This document shows, one piece after another, positions 1 to 5,524 of a stretch of 5,524 nt of DNA. The position numbers were made by a program, and so were the translations under genes. Numbering within the stretch: position 1 is the stretch's first letter; every line of letters starts with the position of its first letter. The notes beneath the pieces are model-generated. The model did not search any database. It was not told the DNA's origin and saw nothing but the letters and a program-made list of their open reading frames with translations. Source of the stretch: an uncultured Flavobacterium sp. (GTDB taxonomy: Bacteria; Bacteroidota; Bacteroidia; Flavobacteriales; Flavobacteriaceae); contig NZ_CAMLRU010000166.1 in assembly GCF_946482535.1 (NCBI RefSeq), positions 1 through 5,524 on the forward strand, written 5' to 3'.

Positions 1-1
1 T

Positions 2-736
2 TTATTTTCGAGTGATGCTTGGAACAATGTGACTTTTATAGCCGGAGAGATTAAAGATCCGAAGAAAAATATTCCCAGAAGTTTATTTTTAGGAACCTTG
101 ATTGTTACCGTGATTTATATTTTAGCCAATGTGGCCTATCTGGCTTTATTGCCTTTAAACGGAATTCCTGACGGTTCAGTAGTGGAAAACGGAATTATGT
201 TCGCTGCTCAAGACAGAGTAGGAGCGGCCGCTGCCAATATGATTATGGGCAACATCGGTGTTTTTGTAATGGCTGCCTTGATTATGGTTTCCACTTTTGG
301 TTGTAACAGTGGCTTGGTTTTATCGGGCGGAAGATTGTTTTATGCGATGGCCAAAGACAACTTATTCTTTAAAAAGGCCGGTGAATTGAACCGACATGAT
401 GTGCCCGAAAGAGCGCTTTGGTTTCAATGTATTTGGGCTTGTATACTTTGTATTTCCGGTAGATATGGCGATTTGTTGACTTATGCTACTTTTGCTTCTC
501 TGTTGTTTTACATCCTGACCATCTACGGAATTTTTATCCTAAGAAAGAAAGAACCCGATGCCGAACGACCTTATAAAGCTTTTGGCTATCCAATCATTCC
601 GGCTTTGTATATAGTGCTGACCGCAGCGATTTGTGTGGCGTTATTGATTTATGACACCGTCAACACCGGTTTAGGTTTGATCATTGTGGCTTTAGGAATA
701 CCGGTCTATTATTTGTTTATGCATAAAAAAGAATAA
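2..736 (+). CDS. APC-superfamily amino-acid permease, C-terminal half (5' end outside window)
   Basis: The reading frame is open from base 2, and the GTG at 29 is an internal valine rather than a start, so the gene is cut by the left edge. The first visible residues, FSSDAWNNVTFIAGEIKDP, match the end of TM6 and the following loop of LAT-type APC transporters (compare the GGWNYLNFVTEE region of eukaryotic LATs). Six further hydrophobic segments follow, at roughly residues 17-42, 68-91, 131-145, 149-171, 187-208 and 212-232 counted from base 29; these correspond to TM7-TM12. Other family marks are the GGRLFYAMAKDN stretch after TM8 and the ERPYKAFGYPIIPALY stretch before TM11. These inner-membrane proteins take up or exchange amino acids; B. 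subtilis SteT is a bacterial relative. The substrate cannot be read from this half, because most of the binding site (TM1 and TM6) lies outside. It converges on the minus-strand operon and ends at the shared terminator. Family assignment is firm, substrate unknown. Confidence 0.9.
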   Translation, partial: LFSSDAWNNVTFIAGEIKDPKKNIPRSLFLGTLIVTVIYILANVAYLALLPLNGIPDGSVVENGIMFAAQDRVGAAAANMIMGNIGVFVMAALIMVSTFGCNSGLVLSGGRLFYAMAKDNLFFKKAGELNRHDVPERALWFQCIWACILCISGRYGDLLTYATFASLLFYILTIYGIFILRKKEPDAERPYKAFGYPIIPALYIVLTAAICVALLIYDTVNTGLGLIIVALGIPVYYLFMHKKE

Positions 737-766
737 AAAAAAGAGTCCAAACGGACTCTTTTTTTT
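735..766. terminator. Bidirectional Rho-independent terminator between convergent genes
   Basis: A perfect inverted repeat has GAGTCC at 743-748, a four-base AAAC loop at 749-752 and GGACTC at 753-758. It is flanked by eight A (735-742) and eight T (759-766), which extend the stem to 14 base pairs. Read on either strand it gives a GC-containing hairpin followed by eight U. It begins inside the permease stop codon and lies 18 bases beyond the stop codon of the minus-strand isomerase gene, so it probably ends transcription from both sides. Confidence 0.93.
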
Positions 767-784
767 ATTTAGAAAAATAATTTT

Positions 785-1987
785 TTATTTTTTTACTGGA
801 GCGGTTTCCAGCATTTCAACTTCAAAAATAATGTTAGAGTTAGGCGGAATTACATTACCGGCACCTCTTTCACCATAACCTAATTTCGATGGGATAAATA
901 AAACTGCTTTGTCTCCAAAGTTCATAAAACTCAATCCTTCAAGAAAACCTGGAATTAAACCGCTTTTGTTTCCATATTGGAATGGGAACGGTTGGTAACC
1001 ATTTTGTTTGGCTCTGTATTCATCAAACTTGCCAAACTCTTTATTTACCGTTTCGTAGCTGCTGTCAAATAATGTACCGTCTTCTAAATAGCCTGCGTAG
1101 TGAATGTAAACAGTCGTACCTTCAGCCGGTTTTTTATCAGTTCCCTTTTGGATGATTTTGTATTTTAATCCGGAAGCTGTTTCTGTGGCTGTAGCTTTTA
1201 TTTCTGAGAGTGTTTTCGATTTGGCGGCAAAAACAGGTCCGTACTTAGCTTTGTGTTCGGCTTGTTTTTGCGCTTCCGCTTCGGCTTGTTTTTTTTTGTT
1301 TTCTGCTGCAATGGCGGCTTCTTTAGCATCTTCCGATGGTTTATTGGCCATGTAATCGGCAAATACTTTCGGAGCGTCAAATTTCACGGCTTCAGCACCT
1401 TTTCGGGTTATGGTTATTGATTTAATTATGTCATCTTGCTTGATTGCGTTTACCACTTCCTGTCCTTTAATAACATAACCAAATACAGTGTGTTTACTAT
1501 CTAACCATGGTGTTTCTTTGTGTGTAATGAAGAATTGTGAGCCGTTGGTTTTAGGTCCGGAATTGGCCATAGACAAAACACCTGCACGATTGTGTTTTAA
1601 ATCAGGGACAAACTCATCTTTAAAAGCATAACCTGGTCCGCCTGAACCATTTCCTGCAGGATCACCACCTTGAATCATGAAGTCGGCAATCACACGGTGA
1701 AATTTCAATCCGTTGTAAAAAGGTTTTCCTTTTAAGTTGGCATCTGCAACAGAAGCATTTGTTCCTTCGGCTAAGGAAATAAAATTGGCCACGGTTACCG
1801 GTGTTTTTTTGTACTCTAATTGTAATAGGATTTTACCTTTGTCGGTGTCAATCTCGGCAAAAATACCATCTGTAGCGTTAGCAGTAGCTACAGGTTGTGG
1901 TTTTGTGGCTACCGGTTTTTTCTTTGTTTGTGCGGTACTTGTTAGTCCAAAGACAAGCAAGCAAAGAAGACTTAATTTTATTTTCAT
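785..1987 (-). CDS. Exported dual-family immunophilin: cyclophilin + FKBP peptidyl-prolyl isomerase (long-linker copy)
   Basis: This 400-residue protein should catalyse cis-trans isomerisation of X-Pro bonds in exported proteins. Residues 1-20 ([20 protein letters not shown]) are a signal peptide without a lipobox cysteine, predicting a soluble periplasmic or secreted protein. A cyclophilin domain spans about 42-197 and keeps the catalytic set: F96-H97-R98, F103-M104 and Q106 before GGD, M140-A141-N142, F153, W161-L162 and H166. A Lys/Glu/Ala-rich, probably helical linker covers about 215-265. A C-terminal FKBP domain (about 270-395) keeps Y297, F307-D308, L344-I345, Y371 and F388; F348 stands where FKBP12 has Trp59. 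An extra segment at 311-333 is not found in FKBP12. The gene follows a paralogue after 23 bases and is the last of the operon, followed by the terminator. The start is set by the signal peptide. Dual-family (CFBP-type) immunophilins are known in flavobacteria; the clients are unknown. Confidence 0.95.
   Translation of the reverse strand: MKIKLSLLCLLVFGLTSTAQTKKKPVATKPQPVATANATDGIFAEIDTDKGKILLQLEYKKTPVTVANFISLAEGTNASVADANLKGKPFYNGLKFHRVIADFMIQGGDPAGNGSGGPGYAFKDEFVPDLKHNRAGVLSMANSGPKTNGSQFFITHKETPWLDSKHTVFGYVIKGQEVVNAIKQDDIIKSITITRKGAEAVKFDAPKVFADYMANKPSEDAKEAAIAAENKKKQAEAEAQKQAEHKAKYGPVFAAKSKTLSEIKATATETASGLKYKIIQKGTDKKPAEGTTVYIHYAGYLEDGTLFDSSYETVNKEFGKFDEYRAKQNGYQPFPFQYGNKSGLIPGFLEGLSFMNFGDKAVLFIPSKLGYGERGAGNVIPPNSNIIFEVEMLETAPVKK
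1256..1297 (-). repeat. Short direct repeat and A9 tract in the linker-coding region of the long-linker isomerase
   Basis: On the plus strand TTCGGCTTGTTTTT occurs at 1256-1269 and again at 1280-1293, an offset of 24 bases or eight codons. On the coding strand this produces the repeated KQAE motif of the linker (residues 233-236 and 241-244). The right copy runs into nine consecutive T (1289-1297), which is nine A in the mRNA and encodes K231-K233. The repeat suggests that the linker grew by small duplication. The homopolymer is a plausible site for polymerase slippage, but no slippage can be shown from one sequence. Confidence 0.6.
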
Positions 1988-2010
1988 GATTTTAGTGAAT
2001 TAATTGGTGT

Positions 2011-3057
2011 TTATTGTTCTAATAGTTCTACTTCAAAAATGATATTGGCGTTCGGCGGAATTACATTTCCGGCACCTTGTTCTCCATATCCTAAATTGGC
2101 AGGGATAAAAAGTACAGCTTTTTCCCCTATTTTCAATTTTGCTACTCCTTCAACAAATCCCGGAATCAGTTGGTTTTGTCCGCCAAAAGTAAAAGGTATT
2201 TTGGAATAACCGTTTTGCATGGCTCTTTGTTCATCATAAGTGCCAAATTGTTTGGCTACTTCAGTATCGCTGGTATCAAAAAGTGTTCCGTCTTCTAAAT
2301 AGCCTGAATAGTTAAGTAATACCGTGGTGCCGGGTTTCGGACTTTGAGAGGAAGAGGCTTGAAGGACTTTATAGGTCAGACCCGAAGGTAATTTACTGGC
2401 CGATTTTTTGAGGTCTTTAAAGTAAGCTGCTTTTTGCTCTTTAGAGGTCTTATTTTTTTTGAAATAATCTGTAAACACTTTTAAGGCATCAAATTTTTTG
2501 ACATCTTCCCCTTTACGGATAATGGTAATTTCTAAAATTTCATCATTTATTTCTATAGAGTCGACCACTTTCATTCCGTCCACTACCTGACCAAATACAC
2601 TGTAACCGCCATCTAATTGCGGTGTTGCTTTTTGGGTGATATAAAATTGACATCCGTTAGTGTCCGGACCTGAGTTGGCCATGGCCAATACACCGGCTTT
2701 GTCGTGTTTCAAATTACTGATTTCATTTTTAAAAATATAACCGGGATCACCCGAACCGTTTCCGTATGGATCACCGCCTTGAATTACAAATCCTTTTTCC
2801 ACACGGTGGAAAACGGTACCGTTGTAAAACGGTTTGCCTTTTAAGTCTGCCATTACATAAGGGTTATTTCCCTCTGCTAAAGTGACAAAATTGGCTACAG
2901 TAATTGGAGCTTGTTTGTACTCGAGGCTAACAATGATGCTTCCTTTTGAGGTGACAATCTCAGCGTATAAACCATCTTTTAGGTTTTTATGTTCGTTTTT
3001 ACAAGCACTGGTCATTAAGGATATTGCCAGTAGAAAAAGACCAATAATTCTTTTCAT
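2011..3057 (-). CDS. Dual-family immunophilin lipoprotein: cyclophilin + FKBP peptidyl-prolyl isomerase (short-linker copy)
   Basis: This 348-residue protein is a tandem paralogue of the next gene downstream. A hydrophobic signal ends at MTSAC, so Cys19 is the probable lipidated residue. The sequence after it (KNEHKN) lacks the acidic cluster of known surface-export signals, which suggests anchoring on the periplasmic side (inference). The cyclophilin domain (about 30-181) keeps F83-H84-R85, F90, Q93-GGD, M126-A127-N128 and Q137-F138, but Y139, Q147 and Y152 stand where human CypA has F113, W121 and H126. Such changes are common in bacterial cyclophilins and do not rule out activity. A linker of about 35 residues leads to an FKBP domain (about 224-347) with Y250, F260-D261, L297-I298, F301, Y324 and F341. 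An insertion at 264-286 matches that of the paralogue. The gene starts 8 bases after the gldI stop with an A-rich leader and no clear Shine-Dalgarno, usual for Bacteroidota. Role: folding of exported proteins at the membrane surface. Confidence 0.95.
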   Translation of the reverse strand: MKRIIGLFLLAISLMTSACKNEHKNLKDGLYAEIVTSKGSIIVSLEYKQAPITVANFVTLAEGNNPYVMADLKGKPFYNGTVFHRVEKGFVIQGGDPYGNGSGDPGYIFKNEISNLKHDKAGVLAMANSGPDTNGCQFYITQKATPQLDGGYSVFGQVVDGMKVVDSIEINDEILEITIIRKGEDVKKFDALKVFTDYFKKNKTSKEQKAAYFKDLKKSASKLPSGLTYKVLQASSSQSPKPGTTVLLNYSGYLEDGTLFDTSDTEVAKQFGTYDEQRAMQNGYSKIPFTFGGQNQLIPGFVEGVAKLKIGEKAVLFIPANLGYGEQGAGNVIPPNANIIFEVELLEQ

Positions 3058-3065
3058 TTTTTGTT

Positions 3066-3632
3066 TTAGTTTTCGGTTTTTAATTTGGTTTCAGGTTTAA
3101 AATCGTGCAAAGTTACGGTGCAAATCAGCGGTTCGTTTGAGCCAATTCTTTTGTTGTCGCCATGGTAACCATAAGCCATGTGGGAAGGGAAAAGAAAAGT
3201 TACTTTTTCGTTTTTGCGCATCAATTTGATGCCGTGACGCAAGCCCATCATGATATTTTGTTTGTCAACCACATAAGTTTGCGGTCGCAATTCCACTTCA
3301 GAGTAAACAACATTGCCTTTTAAGTCTTTGATTTCGTAATCAAAATTGGCTACATCTCCTTTTTTAGGGCGAAGGGTATCGGTTTCGTTTTTGCTTTCAT
3401 AATGGTACCAATAGCCTTTTTTTGAAGCAATGTATTTGATTTGAGGATTGCTTTTGATGATGGAATCAATTTTAGCTTCTTCACCGGCTACCAGTTTTTT
3501 GTTACGCTCAATAGATTCTTTCATGAAAGTTCCCGATGATCTTGAAATAGGCATGCGGGCTTGTTGTTGTTTGCAACTTATCATCGTAACAAAAACCAGT
3601 AGTAAAGCAACTATTTTGATTGTATTTTTCAT
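3066..3632 (-). CDS. gldI: GldI, gliding-motility-associated FKBP-like lipoprotein
   Basis: This 188-residue protein matches the GldI family in length and in its sequence past the lipidation site, including a stretch RSSGTFMKESIERNKKL at 31-47 that I recognise as GldI-like. Residues 1-19 are a signal peptide ending at ISC, with Cys20 as the probable lipid anchor. A helical N-terminal part (about 35-60) precedes an FKBP-type domain (about 85-178). In F. johnsoniae GldI is required for gliding and chitin use (established), probably by helping envelope proteins of the gliding machinery to fold. Against FKBP12 the pocket is changed: Y99 (Tyr26) and Y154 (Tyr82) remain, but Y110-S111 replaces Phe36-Asp37, L131 replaces Trp59 and C171 replaces Phe99. 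Isomerase activity may therefore be weak or absent (inference). The gene starts 3 bases after the stop of the DHH gene and ends 8 bases before the next isomerase gene, which implies cotranscription and probably translational coupling. Confidence 0.93.
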   Translation of the reverse strand: MKNTIKIVALLLVFVTMISCKQQQARMPISRSSGTFMKESIERNKKLVAGEEAKIDSIIKSNPQIKYIASKKGYWYHYESKNETDTLRPKKGDVANFDYEIKDLKGNVVYSEVELRPQTYVVDKQNIMMGLRHGIKLMRKNEKVTFLFPSHMAYGYHGDNKRIGSNEPLICTVTLHDFKPETKLKTEN

Positions 3633-3635
3633 GTG

Positions 3636-4640
3636 CTAAATGGTTATTTTCGAAATTAGATTTTCAAATTTTTTGATGGTTTCTTTCATACTTTCATATG
3701 ATTTTCCTCCGGCTGCGTTTATGTGTCCGCCACCGTTGAAATGGTCTCTGGCAAATTGATTGACATCAAAATTACCTTGGGAACGGAAAGAGATTTTTAT
3801 AATATTCTCATCTCTGTGCTCAATAAAAATGGCCGCAAAATGTATGCCTTTAATGGTCAAACCATAATTGACTACACCTTCAGTATCTCCTTTTTCGTAT
3901 TTAAATTCATCTAATTCCTTTTGGGAAAGCGTGATGTAAGAGGTTTTGTATTCGGGGAAAACTTTCATGTTTTGAAGTGCTCTTCCCAGAAGTTGCAAAC
4001 GATTGTATGAATTGTTGTCAAAAAGTTGGTTGTGAATGTCACTGTTGTCAATGCCTAAATCAATCAAATCGGCTACAATTCGGTGTGTAGTTCCCGTAGT
4101 TGACGGAAAGCGAAACGAACCTGAATCGGTAGTGATTCCGGTATAGATGCAAGTTGCAATAGTTTTATCGATTAAATCTTTGTTGCCTAAAAAGTTGATG
4201 AAATTGTAAATCATCTCACAAGTGGAACCAAAAATCGTATCAGAGTAAGTATAAGTAGCATAATTGTCGGGCTTTTGATGATGGTCAATCATAATCATCG
4301 GCACGATTACTTTATTCAAAACATGTTCCATTTCTCCGGTTCGGTGGAGTGCATTGAAATCTAAAGTAAAAACTATTTCAGCTTCTTTAATGATTTGGGC
4401 ACAATTCGCCTTGTCATTTTCATAAATCATCACCGTTTCAGAGCCAGGTAACCAAGCCAAAAAATTCGGAAAATCATTGGGAGAAATCACAGTAGGTTTG
4501 TGATTCAATTTCGATAGAAAATGATACAAAGCCAAGCTTGAACCCATGGCATCACCATCGGGGCTACGGTGTGGTATTATCGCAATTTTTTTAGGCGTAG
4601 CCAATAATTGTTGAATGGCAAAAATGTCTTCTTTTTTCAT
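3636..4640 (-). CDS. DHH/DHHA1 family phosphoesterase, NrnA-like
   Basis: This 334-residue protein is close to the usual length of stand-alone DHH-DHHA1 proteins. The N-terminal DHH domain carries the metal-binding motifs in order: H24 with D28 and D30 (PHRSPDGDAMGS), D94 (FTLDFN), D119-H120-H121 (the DHH signature) and D172 (TDSGSF). The C-terminal DHHA1 domain has the substrate-binding glycine motif GGGH at 303-306, followed by NAAGG. All catalytic positions are intact, so this should be an active manganese-dependent cytoplasmic phosphodiesterase/phosphatase. Family members degrade nanoRNAs, remove the 3' phosphate of pAp, or hydrolyse pApA/c-di-AMP; the sequence alone does not choose between these. 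No transmembrane, PAS or GGDEF-like part is present, so it is not a GdpP-type protein. The ATG at 4640 lies 36 bases after the crcB stop, the widest gap in the operon apart from none larger, leaving room for little more than a leader. The gldI start follows its stop by 3 bases. Confidence 0.93.
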   Translation of the reverse strand: MKKEDIFAIQQLLATPKKIAIIPHRSPDGDAMGSSLALYHFLSKLNHKPTVISPNDFPNFLAWLPGSETVMIYENDKANCAQIIKEAEIVFTLDFNALHRTGEMEHVLNKVIVPMIMIDHHQKPDNYATYTYSDTIFGSTCEMIYNFINFLGNKDLIDKTIATCIYTGITTDSGSFRFPSTTGTTHRIVADLIDLGIDNSDIHNQLFDNNSYNRLQLLGRALQNMKVFPEYKTSYITLSQKELDEFKYEKGDTEGVVNYGLTIKGIHFAAIFIEHRDENIIKISFRSQGNFDVNQFARDHFNGGGHINAAGGKSYESMKETIKKFENLISKITI

Positions 4641-4676
4641 AGAGGGCGAAGTTACATTTTTTTCAGGAATTGGAAA

Positions 4677-5048
4677 TTATTTGGAGACAAAAAGTCCGAA
4701 CCAAACCGCAAAAAGTCCGAGTAAAATGCTCAAACCGATATACCCGAAAGCCAAAAGAGAATTTTGATTTTGGAACAAGTTGTAATTTTCCATTCCGAAG
4801 GTCGAGAAAGTCGTATAGCCGCCACAGAAACCGGTAATTAAAAACCACTTCAGATTGCTGTCGGCCAACTGGTTTTTTTCTAAAATGCCGATAAACAATC
4901 CAATCAAAAAGCAACCAATAATATTCGCCAAAAAAGTGGCTAAAGGAAAATGATTCGGCCAAAATTTAGACACCAAAACAGTAGTCAAAAATCTCAATAC
5001 ACTACCAATAGCGCCACCTAAAGCGATATATAAAATGGTCTTAAGCAT
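4677..5048 (-). CDS. crcB: Fluoride ion channel CrcB/Fluc
   Basis: This 123-residue, four-helix membrane protein has the normal Fluc length. It exports fluoride passively across the inner membrane as a dual-topology dimer. Family marks are GGAIGSVLRF at 11-20, the pore-lining N42 in ATFLANIIGCFLIG (37-50), and the central GGYTTFSTF at 76-84, which holds the helix-3 break, the structural sodium site and the phenylalanine-box residues; E87 follows in FGMEN. Helices are at about 4-27, 35-56, 67-92 and 98-121. As only one copy is present, a homodimer is expected. The ATG abuts the TAG of the upstream pseudouridine-synthase gene with no base between, so translation is probably coupled. There is no room for a fluoride riboswitch directly upstream; any fluoride control would have to act on the whole operon from outside the window. 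Confidence 0.95.
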   Translation of the reverse strand: MLKTILYIALGGAIGSVLRFLTTVLVSKFWPNHFPLATFLANIIGCFLIGLFIGILEKNQLADSNLKWFLITGFCGGYTTFSTFGMENYNLFQNQNSLLAFGYIGLSILLGLFAVWFGLFVSK

Positions 5049-5524
5049 CTAGCGTTTTTTATGGTTATTGCTGTTGAAATTGGTTTTTGATTTCGGCAAA
5101 CTCGCTTCTTCGGTTTTACTTGAGGGTGCGATGAGTTGGTTCAATTGTTTGATTTCAGCATCAGTTAATTCACGATAGCGACCAACGTGAACGTCAAGGG
5201 AAATATTGATGATTCGAATTCTTTTTAAGGCAGTAACTTCATAGCCGAGATATTCACACATGCGACGAATTTGACGGTTCAAGCCTTGGGTCAAAATGAT
5301 TTTGAAAACGTATTTGCTGATTTGCTCTACTTTGCATTTTCGGGTTACCGTATCTAAAATCGGAACACCGTTGCCCATACGTTCTATGAAACGGTCAGTT
5401 ATCGGTCGGTTTACGGTTACGATGTATTCTTTTTCGTGATTGTTTCTGGCGCGTAGAATTTTATTAACGATATCGCCGTCATTGGTCATAAAAATTAAAC
5501 CTTCACTGGCTTTGTCCAATCGGC
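5049..5524 (-). CDS. rluF: RluF-like 23S rRNA pseudouridine synthase, C-terminal part (5' end outside window)
   Basis: The frame is open to the right edge. The TTG at 5519 is an internal leucine: the edge codons read R-L-D, completing the catalytic motif (G)[17 protein letters not shown], with the catalytic Asp encoded at 5514-5516. Counted from that leucine, KEY at 30-32 and the RNA-binding motif NRQIRRM at 81-87 follow, with CEYLGYEV after it. The stretch from [15 protein letters not shown] to [14 protein letters not shown] is much closer to E. coli RluF than I recall for RluB or RluE. RluF makes pseudouridine at U2604 of 23S rRNA near the peptidyl-transferase centre and, in E. coli, also at U35 of tRNA-Tyr. 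A basic, low-complexity tail of about 24 residues (from SSKTEE to NNHKKR) ends the protein; E. coli RluF also has a basic tail. The N-terminal S4 domain and the start are not visible. The stop TAG is directly followed by the crcB ATG. Confidence 0.9.
   Translation of the reverse strand, partial: RLDKASEGLIFMTNDGDIVNKILRARNNHEKEYIVTVNRPITDRFIERMGNGVPILDTVTRKCKVEQISKYVFKIILTQGLNRQIRRMCEYLGYEVTALKRIRIINISLDVHVGRYRELTDAEIKQLNQLIAPSSKTEEASLPKSKTNFNSNNHKKR

Noticed and set aside
29..31. GTG at 29 as start of the permease
   Set aside because: The frame continues to the left edge with residues (FSSDAWNN) that match the conserved TM6 end of the family, so the GTG is internal and the gene is truncated by the window.
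1152..1355. Plus-strand open frame of 67 codons opposite the isomerase linker
   Set aside because: It is antisense to a well-supported gene; its Ala/Cys/Ser composition is the mirror of the Lys/Glu/Ala-rich linker codons and it resembles no family I know.
1737..2003. Plus-strand open frame of 88 codons antisense to the start of the long-linker isomerase
   Set aside because: It is fully opposite the signal peptide and early cyclophilin coding region, which explains its hydrophobic look; no independent support.
2882..3100. Plus-strand open frame of 72 codons with a hydrophobic tail, antisense to the start of the lipoprotein isomerase
   Set aside because: The hydrophobic part is the complement of the signal-peptide and A-rich leader codons; it is a shadow of the real gene.
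3108..3115. TAACTTTG on the minus strand, matching the Flavobacterium -7 consensus TAnnTTTG, 50 bases upstream of the lipoprotein isomerase start
   Set aside because: It lies within the gldI coding sequence (VTLHD codons) and no TTG element stands at the expected distance of about 19 bases upstream, so chance is more likely than a promoter.
4647..4654. TAACTTCG on the minus strand just before the DHH gene, one mismatch from the Flavobacterium -7 element
   Set aside because: There is no TTG at the expected spacing, and the element ends only 6 bases from the ATG, leaving practically no leader.
4663..4962. Minus-strand open frame of 99 codons overlapping crcB in another frame
   Set aside because: crcB in the main frame has all family motifs; the overlapping frame has aromatic/basic-rich composition without recognisable motifs.

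Overview
The window looks like ordinary chromosome of a Bacteroidota bacterium of the Flavobacterium type. The DNA is AT-rich, gene starts are preceded by A-rich leaders without clear Shine-Dalgarno sequences, and it carries gldI, a gliding-motility lipoprotein gene typical of Flavobacteriia. It also encodes two exported cyclophilin-FKBP fusion proteins, an architecture known from flavobacteria. There are no mobile-element, CRISPR, tRNA or rRNA signals.

Layout: the left edge (2-736, plus strand) is the C-terminal half of an APC-superfamily amino-acid permease. It converges on a six-gene minus-strand set, and a perfect bidirectional hairpin terminator at 735-766 lies between them. Read in the direction of transcription (right to left), the minus-strand genes are: an RluF-like 23S rRNA pseudouridine synthase (cut by the right edge), the fluoride channel crcB, a DHH/DHHA1 phosphoesterase (NrnA-like), gldI, a cyclophilin-FKBP lipoprotein, and a second cyclophilin-FKBP protein with an ordinary signal peptide. 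The gaps between them are 0, 36, 3, 8 and 23 bases, so they probably form one operon whose promoter lies beyond 5524. No stretch longer than about 50 bases lacks a gene.

Functionally, the first three genes are housekeeping or stress functions: rRNA modification, fluoride efflux, and nanoRNA/pAp or cyclic-nucleotide turnover. The last three form an envelope proline-isomerase module: three exported proteins holding five PPIase-type domains (two cyclophilin, three FKBP), one of which (GldI) belongs to a family needed for gliding in F. johnsoniae. They probably assist folding of exported or outer-membrane proteins.

I do not see a wholly unknown system. The points most worth a second look are the tandem pair of dual-family immunophilins, a conserved insertion of about 20 residues in both of their FKBP domains, the degenerate FKBP pocket of GldI, and a nine-A tract in the linker of the last gene where slippage would produce a cyclophilin-only protein.
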